Source: Balneola sp. EhC07
Lineage (GTDB): Bacteria > Bacteroidota > Rhodothermia > Balneolales > Balneolaceae
Length of the DNA stretch: 64,000 nt
Direction of reading: 5' to 3'
NCBI RefSeq assembly: GCF_001650905.1
Contig: NZ_LXYG01000017.1
Span: 518,973-582,972 of the forward strand
Below are positions 7,617 through 17,198 of the stretch, piece by piece; positions within the stretch are counted from its first letter, which is position 1, and each line of letters starts with the position of its first letter. Made by a program: the position numbers and the translations under genes. The notes beneath the pieces were generated by a model that did no database searches, had not been told where the DNA came from, and saw only the letters and a list, made by a program, of their open reading frames with translations.

Positions 7617-10600
7617 TGAGTGAGAAGTCAACAAATATCTTTGTAAAAATACTGAAGGGCTTGCTCTGGGTAATTTTAGTATTGTTTTTACTTCTTGCAG
7701 GATTACGTCTGTCACTGAAAACAAAGACTGTACAAAATTTCGCCAAGAATAAGATCGAAGAAATTGGCAATGAGAATCTTACTGTTGGTTTTTCCATCAA
7801 CGAAATAAGCGGAGATTTGTGGAAAGAAATTCGATTAACAGGCATTCATATAGGTGAGGCTGACTCTGTAGCATATGTAGATACATTGTACGCAAAATAT
7901 GATGTATTGAGTTTTCTGTCTGGGACATTTCACATCGAGCAAATATCAGTTGCCGAAGCAAACATCCACGCAAGACAAACAGGATATACAGAAGATTCTA
8001 CGGCGGTATTTAATGTTCAGGAAATTGTTAAACCTGATACCACTTCCGAAGAATCTTCATTTCAATTCGAGATAGCAGATATAAATATCAAAAGGAGCAA
8101 TGTTTCTCTGTATTCTCCTGACTTACTTCCGGATTCATCTGTTTCTATTCAAAGCATTGAAGCTCGGGCGAGTTTTGCATTGACAGAAGAAATTGAAGCT
8201 CAACTATCAAAATTAAATTTTGAGATCAAAGAAGGCAGACTACCGGAGTCGATTTCCTTTAAAGCTTCAGGATCATATGAGAATCAACAAATCTCGCTTC
8301 AGGATCTGGTTCTGAATACAGGAAGATCTCTTTTTAAAGCTAATGGGTTTGCCAATCTGAAAGATTCCGTATTCAATTCCGATATAAAACTCGATCCGCT
8401 TTCTACTGAAGACGTAAGAGCTTATGCTGAAACTGAAATCCCAAAAGAGGAAGTGGTAGTTGAAGTAAAGGTAAAAGGAGATCGTGAAAGTATTAATGTA
8501 GAATTGAATGCTGATGCAGATTTTGCAAGAAACCTTGAAGCTACTGCTACCTTTAATTTGAAAGAAAAGATCACGCTTACCCAATTTGGGATCAGAGGTG
8601 ATAACTTTGACATCGCAGCATTAACAAATGATTCTGTAGATGTGCAAACAGGTTTATTCCAGATTACAATGGACGGAGCAGTTAGTCAGGAATATGAAAA
8701 AGCAGATATTACCTGGGGATTTACCATAGAAGGAATCCGCTACGAAGAGTATAATTTTAGACGTTTTTTTGGAAGTGGTAGCCTGAAAAAAGGAAAAATA
8801 CTGGCAAATCTGGATGTTACTACAAGTGGAGAAGAAAATGTCCGAGCCAACACAACCATAGAAAATGTTTTCAATGATACAACGAGTTGGAGATTTGGGT
8901 TATGGCTGGACAGTTTTAATGCACAGTATTGGGCAGAGGACGCTCCACGAACAGATATCAGAATCAATATTACAGGTGATGGTAACGGATTTGAACTTTC
9001 AGAAACGCCATGGAACTTTACGATCGCAAACACCATAAGAGATCCGAGGAGCGAAGAATTTCAGAGAAATTACGGTGGAGGATTTGCGTCTCGTACCTCA
9101 AACCCACTGGTGATCGGTGATGAGGAGATTAAGTATCTTTATCTGGATGCGAGTGTATCAAAAGACTCTGTGAAGGCGGAAGGGTTTACACGCATACAAA
9201 CTTCGGATATTAATTTTAAAGCTAACGCAACGGAATTTCTGTCTGAACTACCGTCGTTTAGCTATCAGGTCTCTTCCCAAAGTTTAGATATATCTGAATT
9301 ATTGATGCTGTCGGACTTTCCAACTGATATAGACTTTGATGTCTCGGGTAAAGGTCGTGGGTCGAACCCGGAGAATCTTGTTTTAGAGGGTAGCGCAAAA
9401 GTAGATACAAGCTTTGTAAACGGAGCTGCAATTAATGTGCTAAATGGTAACTACACTATTGAAAAAGGGATTCTTAAAGTTTCTGAAGCCACTTTGAATA
9501 GTGATATTGCTAATGCAAGTTTCAGTGGACGAAGAAATATAAGTGATGAGAAGGATCCCGAAAATGTACTCTCATTTGATCTTGAACTCAAAAATACTCA
9601 ACCTTTTGCGGAACTAGCTGATCTGGAAATTTTACAAGCTCAAGGCCGTCTTTCTGCGGATGTTTATGAAAACGAAGAAGGTATTTTGGAATGTAAAACT
9701 GAGTTCGATCTTCAAAATATAGTAGTGGATGAGTTATTTCTTGCAAGCGGTATGACCGGAAGCGGAGAATTTGTATTGAAAGAGAGAGAGGAAGGGAGTT
9801 TTGAAATTGATATTAAAGACCCCAAGATCTATGAAACGTTATTGCAGGATATAAAAGTCACGACTAATTCAACCAGAACGGCGGACTCGCTTTTTGGAAG
9901 TTATTCTATTGAGATTCAGGATAATGTAAATGGCAGAATAAATAATGCAGGGACGTACGAATTACTTACTGATTCTATGCATATAGCAGTAGTTATGGAT
10001 AAGCTGGATCTTAAAACGAATGATAATAGCCTTAAACTTCAGAACTCGTTTAATATTTCGGTCAAAAATGGCGAGATCAGAACAGACTCATTAGAACTTG
10101 TTTCTCCAAATGGTGCTTTTCTTTCACTGGCTGTGCCATATGCTGATAGTGTGAATCAACAGATCTGGTTTGTAGGAGAAAATTTCGATTTCGGCATCTT
10201 ACAGGAAATCATTTTCAGCGAAAGATATATAGATGGAGTTCTTTCAGGTCGTGCAAATATTAATAAAACGGCAACAACTCTTACCGGAAACGGAAATCTG
10301 GAACTGCAGAATATTGAATACGAGGGTGTTCAGGCAGATATATTCAGCATCAATTTTGATGCAAAGAACAAAAGGATACAATCCAATTTATCATTGATCT
10401 GGGATCGCAAAGAAGTTATTTCAGGAAGTCTGGATGTTCCCTTAGACCTTTCCGATCCGGAACAACTCTCAAATGAATTTTATGATCAATCAGTGAAGGG
10501 TAATTTGATTATCCGTCCAATCCCTTTATCAAGATTCAAATCAGCCCTGGAGAAATTTGAGATCACAGGAACGGAAGGAATTATAAGTTTTAACGGAACG

Positions 10601-12157
10601 CTTTCGGGAACAGCGGGGACACCAAATTTTGAAGGTTCGTTTAATATTCAGGATCCTGTGCTTTCAGATGTTCGTTTGGATTCCGTATTTGCGGAGTTTA
10701 ATTACAGCCAGGAAAAAGAAAATATCTTTATAAACACAGAGATTTTGGCCGCCAAGCAAAAAGCCGCTGATATAGATATCGACTTTCCATTTTCTTACAA
10801 CTTTAAAACATTTGAGCTCAATACGGTAGATGAAAACAAACCTGTATCTGCAGAAATAAGAACTAGAAACTTCAATCTTGCAGTATTCAATGACTTCGTA
10901 AACAAAGAGTACACCAAAAATCTGAAAGGCTCATTGAATGGAGAATTATCACTGAAAGGAACAGAAGACGAGATCACCACAAACGGCTATTTCGATTTAA
11001 CAAAAACGTCGTTCGAATCGCCGATAGCCGGTATAAAAGTTGATGGAATTAAATCCAGAATAGAGTTTTCCAAGGACAAAATATCCCTTAAACAATTATC
11101 GGCTAAAAGTGGAAAAGGAAGTTTTAATGCAAACGGAATCATCGCTCTCGACGGGTTATATCCAACTACGCTCGATATAGAAGCCAAGGCCAATCAGTTC
11201 AAGCTTGCCAATACTGATGAATACAATTTAGTGGTAGATCTGGATTCCAGATTGAGTGGTCCTGTATCCACGCCGAAAGCAACCGGTAGATTTGCAGTAA
11301 AAAACGGTTTCATAGTTCTGGACGATTTCGGTGATAAAACGGTGGAGGATGTCACGCTTGAAGGAGAAGAAGCAACTAATGTGAGTTATTATGATTCATT
11401 ATCGATCGAAATGGAGTTTGCGATAGAGCGGAACTTTTTTGTCAGAAACCGGAGGTATTTAGATCTGGAAATTGAGATAGAAGGTGATTTGGATGCTCAG
11501 AAAGAAACAAAAGGAGATCTATCATTATTCGGTAGCCTCAGAGGTACAAGTGGTTATGTGCGACCATTAGGAAAACGTTTTGAGCTGGAAGAAGCAGAAT
11601 TGATATTCAGCGGCCCCCCGGCGAATCCCGACCTGAACGTAAAAAGCGCCTATGTTCCGATATCCAGAAAAGGAGAACAGGAAGTAACATTGTATTATAT
11701 CATAAAGGGAACAGCTGAAGAACCTGAGTATGTTTTTGAAAGTGATCCGCCTATGGAGCAACAGGATATTTACTGCTACACCTTGTTTAATAAACCTTGT
11801 TATGCTTTTGATTCCTGGCAGAATGCTTTGGTTCAGAATGGAGGTTCTTCGCCAACGGACTTGCTTACAGGAGTTTTACTGGATGAAGTGGAAGCTCTGG
11901 CGACCAGAGAACTTGGCGTGGATGTTGTACAGATCGACAACACCAGAGTGGGAAATGAAACGGGTACGTCTATAAAAACCGGCTGGTACTTAAATGACCG
12001 AACGTTCTTTGCTATTGTAAATGAGATCACCAGTTCTGATCCCAAAACATTATTCATTTTGGAATATGCCCTTTCAAAAACCTGGGATCTGATCATTACT
12101 GAAGGCGAAGACTCCAACCGCCGTGGTATCGATTTCAGATATCAATATGATTATTGA
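7616..12157 (+). CDS. tamB: TamB-like translocation and assembly module / intermembrane lipid-transfer protein
   Basis: A 1513-residue protein with an N-terminal inner-membrane anchor (about residues 10-30, LLWVILVLFLLLAGLRL) and a very long, repetitive beta-rich periplasmic region, the hallmark of AsmA/TamB proteins. The C-terminal 350 residues are the DUF490 (TamB) domain, including GSLRGTSGYVRPLGKRFEL and LIFSGPPANPDLNV. Such proteins form hydrophobic grooves bridging inner and outer membranes and move phospholipid. The ATG overlaps the TAA of the tamA gene, giving strict translational coupling. Length is in the usual range. Confidence 0.9.
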   Translation: MSEKSTNIFVKILKGLLWVILVLFLLLAGLRLSLKTKTVQNFAKNKIEEIGNENLTVGFSINEISGDLWKEIRLTGIHIGEADSVAYVDTLYAKYDVLSFLSGTFHIEQISVAEANIHARQTGYTEDSTAVFNVQEIVKPDTTSEESSFQFEIADINIKRSNVSLYSPDLLPDSSVSIQSIEARASFALTEEIEAQLSKLNFEIKEGRLPESISFKASGSYENQQISLQDLVLNTGRSLFKANGFANLKDSVFNSDIKLDPLSTEDVRAYAETEIPKEEVVVEVKVKGDRESINVELNADADFARNLEATATFNLKEKITLTQFGIRGDNFDIAALTNDSVDVQTGLFQITMDGAVSQEYEKADITWGFTIEGIRYEEYNFRRFFGSGSLKKGKILANLDVTTSGEENVRANTTIENVFNDTTSWRFGLWLDSFNAQYWAEDAPRTDIRINITGDGNGFELSETPWNFTIANTIRDPRSEEFQRNYGGGFASRTSNPLVIGDEEIKYLYLDASVSKDSVKAEGFTRIQTSDINFKANATEFLSELPSFSYQVSSQSLDISELLMLSDFPTDIDFDVSGKGRGSNPENLVLEGSAKVDTSFVNGAAINVLNGNYTIEKGILKVSEATLNSDIANASFSGRRNISDEKDPENVLSFDLELKNTQPFAELADLEILQAQGRLSADVYENEEGILECKTEFDLQNIVVDELFLASGMTGSGEFVLKEREEGSFEIDIKDPKIYETLLQDIKVTTNSTRTADSLFGSYSIEIQDNVNGRINNAGTYELLTDSMHIAVVMDKLDLKTNDNSLKLQNSFNISVKNGEIRTDSLELVSPNGAFLSLAVPYADSVNQQIWFVGENFDFGILQEIIFSERYIDGVLSGRANINKTATTLTGNGNLELQNIEYEGVQADIFSINFDAKNKRIQSNLSLIWDRKEVISGSLDVPLDLSDPEQLSNEFYDQSVKGNLIIRPIPLSRFKSALEKFEITGTEGIISFNGTLSGTAGTPNFEGSFNIQDPVLSDVRLDSVFAEFNYSQEKENIFINTEILAAKQKAADIDIDFPFSYNFKTFELNTVDENKPVSAEIRTRNFNLAVFNDFVNKEYTKNLKGSLNGELSLKGTEDEITTNGYFDLTKTSFESPIAGIKVDGIKSRIEFSKDKISLKQLSAKSGKGSFNANGIIALDGLYPTTLDIEAKANQFKLANTDEYNLVVDLDSRLSGPVSTPKATGRFAVKNGFIVLDDFGDKTVEDVTLEGEEATNVSYYDSLSIEMEFAIERNFFVRNRRYLDLEIEIEGDLDAQKETKGDLSLFGSLRGTSGYVRPLGKRFELEEAELIFSGPPANPDLNVKSAYVPISRKGEQEVTLYYIIKGTAEEPEYVFESDPPMEQQDIYCYTLFNKPCYAFDSWQNALVQNGGSSPTDLLTGVLLDEVEALATRELGVDVVQIDNTRVGNETGTSIKTGWYLNDRTFFAIVNEITSSDPKTLFILEYALSKTWDLIITEGEDSNRRGIDFRYQYDY

Positions 12158-12205
12158 TTTTATTTTTTAGATTTGTGTGGAAGCAGAGTTACGAAATGAG
12201 GAAAA

Positions 12206-12269
12206 TGCCACGGAAACACAAAAGCACAAAACTTCAATTATTAATTCGTGTTTTTGTGTATTAGTGGCA
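12206..12269. repeat. Palindromic intergenic repeat (TGCCAC ... GTGGCA)
   Basis: Outer arms TGCCAC (12206-12211) and GTGGCA (12264-12269) enclose AACACAAAAGCAC and GTGTTTTTGTGT, also mostly complementary. It lies in the 170-bp gap between the convergent tamB and zinc-ribbon genes. It has the look of a dispersed REP element. No second copy occurs in this window. Confidence 0.6.
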
Positions 12270-12327
12270 AGTAAAACCTCTTAGGTTATAGAACTAGAAT
12301 AATTCTTAATCCTTCATTCAAGAATTC

Positions 12328-12516
12328 TCAATTCCGAAAAGGTTCACAGCTTTCACCACGGCAGCATTCTTCGGTATTTATTCCACAATTTGAACATTGC
12401 CCGTGACCATGAACCCATATCAGTTCAGCTTCATGACCGCAGTACAAACAACGGGTTTTGCTTGTCGAGGCTTTTTGTGAGTTTTTTTCAGCTAATGTAC
12501 GGGATGAGTTTTCCAT
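12328..12516 (-). CDS. Small zinc-ribbon protein
   Basis: A 62-residue protein with a zinc ribbon formed by CLYCGH (Cys23, Cys26) and CSNCG (Cys41, Cys44), followed by a second cysteine group (ECCRGESCEP). It starts 5 bp after the stop of the MBL-fold gene and is probably translated from the same mRNA. No family that I can name. The cysteine pairs are clear; function is unknown. Confidence 0.7.
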   Translation of the reverse strand: MENSSRTLAEKNSQKASTSKTRCLYCGHEAELIWVHGHGQCSNCGINTEECCRGESCEPFRN

Positions 12517-12521
12517 AACAA

Positions 12522-13436
12522 CTATCGGTCATAAGATGATGAGAGTTCTGTATAAGCAGCCTCAATGTTTCTGCTTAGCGTTAATCCCCAACCCGGCGCC
12601 TTAAATACTTCAAAACCCGGAATCACTTCAGCTTTAGCAATTTCTTCTTTGCTTTTGCCCTCGTTGATCCCTTTTTGAGTGTATTCCAAAAGCGCTTCAA
12701 GGAAATTACTTTTCAAGATCAGATCATCTTTGTTTCCTGTTATTCCGAATTCCGAATTTCCGTGTCCATAGATGTAAATGGTATCATTTTCTAACTCCTC
12801 AACGGTTTTGCGCAGAACCTGGATCCAGTTGGTAATATTGGCTCCGCCATTGGTGTCAATAAATGGATAGGCCCTGTTTAACATAAGATCTCCCATGTGA
12901 GCAACATTAGCTTTCTCGAAATACACTACTGAATCCCCTCCTGTATGAGCCGGACCAAAATGCATCAAATGAACCGTTTCATCTCCAACTTCTTCACTCC
13001 ATTTATCGATGTAGGTTAAATCAGCATACACCAGAGCATCTACGGCTTCCTGCCCTCTGCTTTCCGCTGATCTTTTCTGGAGGTCCGGAACATTCTGATG
13101 CGCCACTATATGCTTTGCAAAACCTTTGAAGACGGGATTTCCTGCTGTATGATCTCCATGATGATGAGTATTGATCAGATAATCCATCACATGATCTGTC
13201 TTTTCTTTTAAGCCATCCAAACAAGTTTGTGCTGAGTCTGGAAACTGAGAATCCACAGCAACCAGTGAATTTTTTGTAGCCAGCCAACCGATAGTTCCGC
13301 CTCTGCCAACAAATGTGCCGACATTCCGGCGCAGAGTTGTAAATGGTGTTTGAAGTAAAAAAGCCAGTTTCTGAATAGGAAGCATAGTAGCTGCGCCCAT
13401 CATTGCCGAGCGGAGCAAAAAGTCTTTTCTGTTCAT
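12522..13436 (-). CDS. MBL-fold metal-dependent hydrolase, exported
   Basis: A 304-residue metallo-beta-lactamase-fold protein. The metal-binding HxHxDH motif is at 91-96 (THHHGDH: His91, His93, Asp95, His96), followed by His164 (GPAHTGGD), Asp183 (HMGDLM) and a late YGHGNSE histidine, so the two-metal site looks complete. The N terminus (MNRKDFLLRSAMMGAATMLP) has the shape of an export signal, Tat-like but without a twin arginine. Substrate is not predictable. It is the middle gene of a YitT - MBL - zinc-ribbon operon with gaps of 15 and 5 bp. Confidence 0.85.
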   Translation of the reverse strand: MNRKDFLLRSAMMGAATMLPIQKLAFLLQTPFTTLRRNVGTFVGRGGTIGWLATKNSLVAVDSQFPDSAQTCLDGLKEKTDHVMDYLINTHHHGDHTAGNPVFKGFAKHIVAHQNVPDLQKRSAESRGQEAVDALVYADLTYIDKWSEEVGDETVHLMHFGPAHTGGDSVVYFEKANVAHMGDLMLNRAYPFIDTNGGANITNWIQVLRKTVEELENDTIYIYGHGNSEFGITGNKDDLILKSNFLEALLEYTQKGINEGKSKEEIAKAEVIPGFEVFKAPGWGLTLSRNIEAAYTELSSSYDR

Positions 13437-13451
13437 AAGAATATCGTTTGG

Positions 13452-14108
13452 TTAGTCTAAAGCCAGATACCTTCCACGACGATGATTCACAGCCAGAATC
13501 AGGTTGAGAAAGACTGATGCTAGCACAGAATAAACAATAGCCATCACATCTACCAGAAAAATTGCACCTACGATAATGATTACATCCACACACATTTGAA
13601 ACCGGCCGGCATTGATATCATGGAATTTCTGTAGATAAATAGATACGATATTCAAGCCACCTAAACTGGCTTTATGCCGGAACAGCATTAGTAAACCGGT
13701 ACCAATTAAAAAGCCTCCGAGTGCAGCTGCGTAAATCGGATTTATATCTCCAAATTCGAAAACTAAGGGAACATAATCTGAACAAAGAGAAACCAGGAAA
13801 ACGGTGACAAAAGTTTTGAGGGTAAACTTCCATCCAAGTTTCCATAAAGCGAGACCATAAAAAGGAATGTTGATCACAAAGAAAACCTCACCAAAAGAAA
13901 ATCCGGTTGCATACTGAGTAAGGAAAGCTACTCCGGCCGTTCCTCCGATCAAAAAATTCATTTCTGAAAACAAAGCGATCCCAAAAGAAAGAAGTACCGA
14001 AGCTACCGAAATAGCCATCAGATCTTCTAACAAAGTATGTTCACGGATAGAAGGATCGATGCCTTCTTCAATAAGTTGTTCAGTGATCTTGTCGTTAGGA
14101 GGAGCCAT
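13452..14108 (-). CDS. YitT family membrane protein
   Basis: A 218-residue inner-membrane protein with five or six helices and the YitT pattern: the MNFLIGGTAGVAFL segment in the first third, and GGFLIGTGLLMLFRHKASLGG followed by a conserved helix. Usual YitT proteins also have a C-terminal soluble DUF2179 domain; here the protein stops after the membrane part (NHRRGRYLALD), so it is the short form. Transport substrate is unknown. It is the first gene of the operon with the MBL hydrolase. Confidence 0.8.
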   Translation of the reverse strand: MAPPNDKITEQLIEEGIDPSIREHTLLEDLMAISVASVLLSFGIALFSEMNFLIGGTAGVAFLTQYATGFSFGEVFFVINIPFYGLALWKLGWKFTLKTFVTVFLVSLCSDYVPLVFEFGDINPIYAAALGGFLIGTGLLMLFRHKASLGGLNIVSIYLQKFHDINAGRFQMCVDVIIIVGAIFLVDVMAIVYSVLASVFLNLILAVNHRRGRYLALD

Positions 14109-14301
14109 TACTCTTGATGTTTAATGAGCTCCAAAGTTAAGGTTTATTCAACTTTGAATTAACCCCGGCTAATAAGTTTTATGCTATATCAAAGATAGTC
14201 TTTGTTGATGATTTGAATATAAGTTTGAAGAGTGTAAGCAACCAAAGCACAAAAGATTGGTTTTGTATTTTGAAATTTGTGATTTGTCTTTTGTGATTTA
14301 C

Positions 14302-15225
14302 TTATTCAGTAGGTCCACCTGTATCCGGTTTGCCCTCTTTTGGATTATTAAAAACCCGAATAGTAGGATAAGCAAGGTCAATGGAGTCGGATTGCGAAAA
14401 TTCATCCAGAGCTCGCTCCCAGATCGCCTGAGCACTTCCGCGGCGACGTCTCGGATCCGTTAAATAACGAATGGACAACATCACTCCGCTGTCTTTAACA
14501 TTGGTGTATACGATGGGGGTGAGATAGCGGTATTCAATGAGATAAGATTTTGCCGCTCTTTTTATTTGTTCCTTTGCTTGCTCAATAAAATCTTTGGATT
14601 CTTCCTCAGCGATCGTGCTCAGAATTTCCTTTGCTTTCTTCCAGTCGCTCTCAAATGTGACCATAATTCCAATCTCATTCCAGATAAACTGGAAGTCGCT
14701 GGTGTAATTTGCAAGCTGTTCTGTGAAAACGGTATGGTTGGGAATATGAATGACCCGACCGGTACTTTGGTCTGCATCCACCCAGTTACCAATTTCAAGG
14801 ATGGTAAATTTAAACGGGCGAATATCGATCACATCACCTTTAGATTTACCCAGTTCTATTCTGTCGCCGACGTCAAACGGTTTTCTCCAGATGATGAATA
14901 ACCACGCTGCAAGGTCTGTAACGGGGTCTTTAAGGGCAATCGCTAAACCGGCTGAAAGTAAACCGAAATAGGTTGAGAGATCTCCTAAAGCACTAAACCA
15001 GATCTGAGAAATAAGAATTATTCCGATAAATGCAGAAATATAGGTAAGGTTTTTTCTCCATTTATAAGTAGTGCGCTTACTCTCTACATTTTTATGTACA
15101 ACACGGAGTGTTAAAGAACGAATGAGCCATAAAATGAATATAACTACAAGCGTTTTAAGGATTTGGCTTGTGAGAACCGGTGAGCTTTGAAAAAAATCTG
15201 CTATGCTGTTAAAAAAATTTTCCAT
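14302..15225 (-). CDS. MscS family mechanosensitive channel
   Basis: A 307-residue inner-membrane protein with helices near residues 22-40, 63-80 and 85-105. The third is the Gly/Ala-rich pore helix (YFGLLSAGLAIALKDPVTDLAAW) characteristic of MscS. The beta domain follows with KPFDVGDRIELGKSKGDVIDI and IPNHTVF, then a C-terminal alpha/beta domain. MscS channels release solutes under hypo-osmotic shock. It stands alone, divergent from secG. Confidence 0.92.
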   Translation of the reverse strand: MENFFNSIADFFQSSPVLTSQILKTLVVIFILWLIRSLTLRVVHKNVESKRTTYKWRKNLTYISAFIGIILISQIWFSALGDLSTYFGLLSAGLAIALKDPVTDLAAWLFIIWRKPFDVGDRIELGKSKGDVIDIRPFKFTILEIGNWVDADQSTGRVIHIPNHTVFTEQLANYTSDFQFIWNEIGIMVTFESDWKKAKEILSTIAEEESKDFIEQAKEQIKRAAKSYLIEYRYLTPIVYTNVKDSGVMLSIRYLTDPRRRRGSAQAIWERALDEFSQSDSIDLAYPTIRVFNNPKEGKPDTGGPTE

Positions 15226-15320
15226 GAATGGATAATAACCTTATCAAATGACAGTTACACGCTTGGGATAATATAGAAATTTGAATATCTTTAATGCTCT
15301 GAAAAATTTAAGATTTTATC

Positions 15321-15719
15321 ATGCTATATAACATTTTAGTTGCAGTAATAACTATCATCTGCGCACTTTTAATATTAGTTGTTTTATTACAGAATGGTCA
15401 AGGATCCGGTTTATCCGGAATTAGCGGCGGCGGTGGGGGCGGTGGCGCTCTCGGTGGAAACTCAGGTTTAGGAGCCCGCAGAACTGCTGATTTACTTTCT
15501 AAAGCGACCGGAATTTTCGGAGGTGCTTTTTTGGTGCTCTGTATTCTTGCTAATTTTGCTATAGATCGTACAGGAGACGGACCAACTCGTAGTATCCTTC
15601 AGGATGGTGGAGCTCCGGTTCAGGATCTGAACGCTCCTTCTCAAACTCAATCAGCGGTTCCTATTCAGAGTAATGATGCAGGAAGTTCTGATGATTCAGG
15701 AGAAGAAGGGGATAACTAA
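15321..15719 (+). CDS. secG: Preprotein translocase subunit SecG
   Basis: A 132-residue protein with the SecG layout: first helix (residues 4-25, NILVAVITIICALLILVVLLQ), a glycine-rich cytoplasmic loop with SGISGGGGGGGALGG, then LGARRTADLLSKAT and the second helix (about 68-88). The C-terminal 45 residues are an acidic Ser/Asp/Gln-rich tail, longer than in E. coli SecG but common in Bacteroidota-type proteins. SecG assists the SecYE channel in protein export. A terminator follows. Confidence 0.95.
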   Translation: MLYNILVAVITIICALLILVVLLQNGQGSGLSGISGGGGGGGALGGNSGLGARRTADLLSKATGIFGGAFLVLCILANFAIDRTGDGPTRSILQDGGAPVQDLNAPSQTQSAVPIQSNDAGSSDDSGEEGDN

Positions 15720-15747
15720 TATTTAGTTTTCCTTTTTGAAAGAATTT

Positions 15748-15776
15748 AAAGCCCTGCTCGAAAGAGTAAGGGCTTT
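15748..15776. terminator. Bidirectional terminator between secG and mnmE
   Basis: AAAGCCCT (15748-15755) and AGGGCTTT (15769-15776) form a stem with a 13-base loop, followed by T residues on the plus strand. It lies between the convergent secG and mnmE stops. Confidence 0.85.
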
Positions 15777-15777
15777 T

Positions 15778-17169
15778 TTATTTGCCGATACAGAACCGGG
15801 AAAAGATAGAATCCAGAATATGTTCATTGGTGATCTCGCCGGTAACTGTTCCCAATTCGTTTAGAGCTGCTCTCAGATCAATAGAAAGAAAATCGCCAGT
15901 TAAGCCATTTTCTAAACCGGTTAGTGCTGCTTGAATATGCTCCTTGGTTTTTTGAAGAGCATCCCGGTGACGGGAAGAAGTGACCAATAAACTGGAAGCA
16001 TCATAGTGTTTATTCTCAAGAGCTCGGTTTTTCAGCAGAGTTTTTAACGCTTTAATATTTTCTTCTTCTACCGCTGATATTTTCAGATCAAATTCGGTTC
16101 GCCATTCCCGATCTGCTTCAATATCAGCTTTGGTGCCGATCAGGATAAAAGGAGTTTCGCCCGCTCGTTTCTGAAAAGCTGCAATTTCCTTTCTCTCATC
16201 TTCCGTGAAAGCCTGAGACAGATCTTTCAGGTAAATAACCAGATCAGCTTGTTCAAAAGCTTTTTGTGAACGCTTAACACCTTCTGCTTCCACAAGATCT
16301 TCAGTTTCCCGAAGTCCGGCTGTATCTATGAGTTTGAATAACAAGCCATCAAAGTTCCAATCCACATCAATGGTATCACGGGTGGTTCCTGCAATTTCTG
16401 TTACAATAGCACGGTCTGAGCCAACTAAGGTATTCAGTAGCGTGGATTTCCCGGCATTAGGACGCCCGATCAGCACGGTTTTAACACCGTCTTTTACCAA
16501 GCGTCCGGTTTCATAGGTATCCAATAAATTTGTGAGTTCTGCATCCACGTCTTCCAGCAATTTTTGAAGTTGCTCTTTATTGGCAAACTCAACGTCTTCT
16601 TCAATAAAATCCAGTTCCAGTTCGATCATTGCTGTGGCATCAATGATCTGTTGACGAAAGGTTCGGACATAATCTCCCAGTTTACCTTCCAGCTGTTGAT
16701 GAGCCGCATCCACGGCTTTTATACTTTTTGCATGAATGATATCAGCAACGGCTTCGGCTTGATCCAGATCCAATTTTCCATTCAGGAACGCGCGTTGGGT
16801 GAATTCTCCGGCTTCTGCTGCTTTCACTCCCAGGCTAAGTATGGTTTCCAGAACTTTTTGAGTAACTAAAACTCCGCCATGGCAGGAAATCTCGACGGTT
16901 TCTTCACCGGTGTAAGATCTTGGGGAATGGAATAGAGTGACCAATACTTCATCAACCGGCAGTTTATTTTTATCGATGATCTTGCCAAAATGGACGGTAT
17001 GTGAGTCTAAAGAAGTAAGATCTCTTCCCTGAAAGGCTTTATTTACTAGTGAGATAGCATCTTTTCCGGAAACGCGAATAACCGCAATTCCGCCTTCTCC
17101 CACAGGGGTTGCAATGGCTGCTATCGCTGATTTCTGTATGATTGAATTGTTCTTCTTTGTATCATTCAT
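15778..17169 (-). CDS. mnmE: tRNA uridine-5-carboxymethylaminomethyl modification GTPase MnmE (TrmE)
   Basis: A 463-residue protein matching MnmE in length and architecture. The N-terminal folate-binding domain includes ATPVGEGGIAVIRVSG and FHSPRSYTGEETVEISCHGG. The helical domain contains the G domain, with Walker A GRPNAGKSTLLN near residue 240, DTAGLRETED (G3) and a GTKAD G4 motif. The C terminus is FCIGK, carrying the invariant catalytic cysteine. With MnmG it modifies U34 of certain tRNAs. It stands alone between convergent secG and a divergent barrel gene. Confidence 0.97.
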   Translation of the reverse strand: MNDTKKNNSIIQKSAIAAIATPVGEGGIAVIRVSGKDAISLVNKAFQGRDLTSLDSHTVHFGKIIDKNKLPVDEVLVTLFHSPRSYTGEETVEISCHGGVLVTQKVLETILSLGVKAAEAGEFTQRAFLNGKLDLDQAEAVADIIHAKSIKAVDAAHQQLEGKLGDYVRTFRQQIIDATAMIELELDFIEEDVEFANKEQLQKLLEDVDAELTNLLDTYETGRLVKDGVKTVLIGRPNAGKSTLLNTLVGSDRAIVTEIAGTTRDTIDVDWNFDGLLFKLIDTAGLRETEDLVEAEGVKRSQKAFEQADLVIYLKDLSQAFTEDERKEIAAFQKRAGETPFILIGTKADIEADREWRTEFDLKISAVEEENIKALKTLLKNRALENKHYDASSLLVTSSRHRDALQKTKEHIQAALTGLENGLTGDFLSIDLRAALNELGTVTGEITNEHILDSIFSRFCIGK

Positions 17170-17198
17170 AGGTCAAATATAAGCTTAAATCATCTACT

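Noticed and set aside
7368..12117. Several minus-strand frames of 60-120 codons inside tamA and tamB
   Set aside because: They are antisense to strongly coding sequence and show no protein motifs.
14109..14301. Possible REP or small RNA with CAAAAGATTGGTTTTG and TTTTGTGATTT stretches
   Set aside because: Pairing is weak and low-complexity; no second copy in the window and no terminator.
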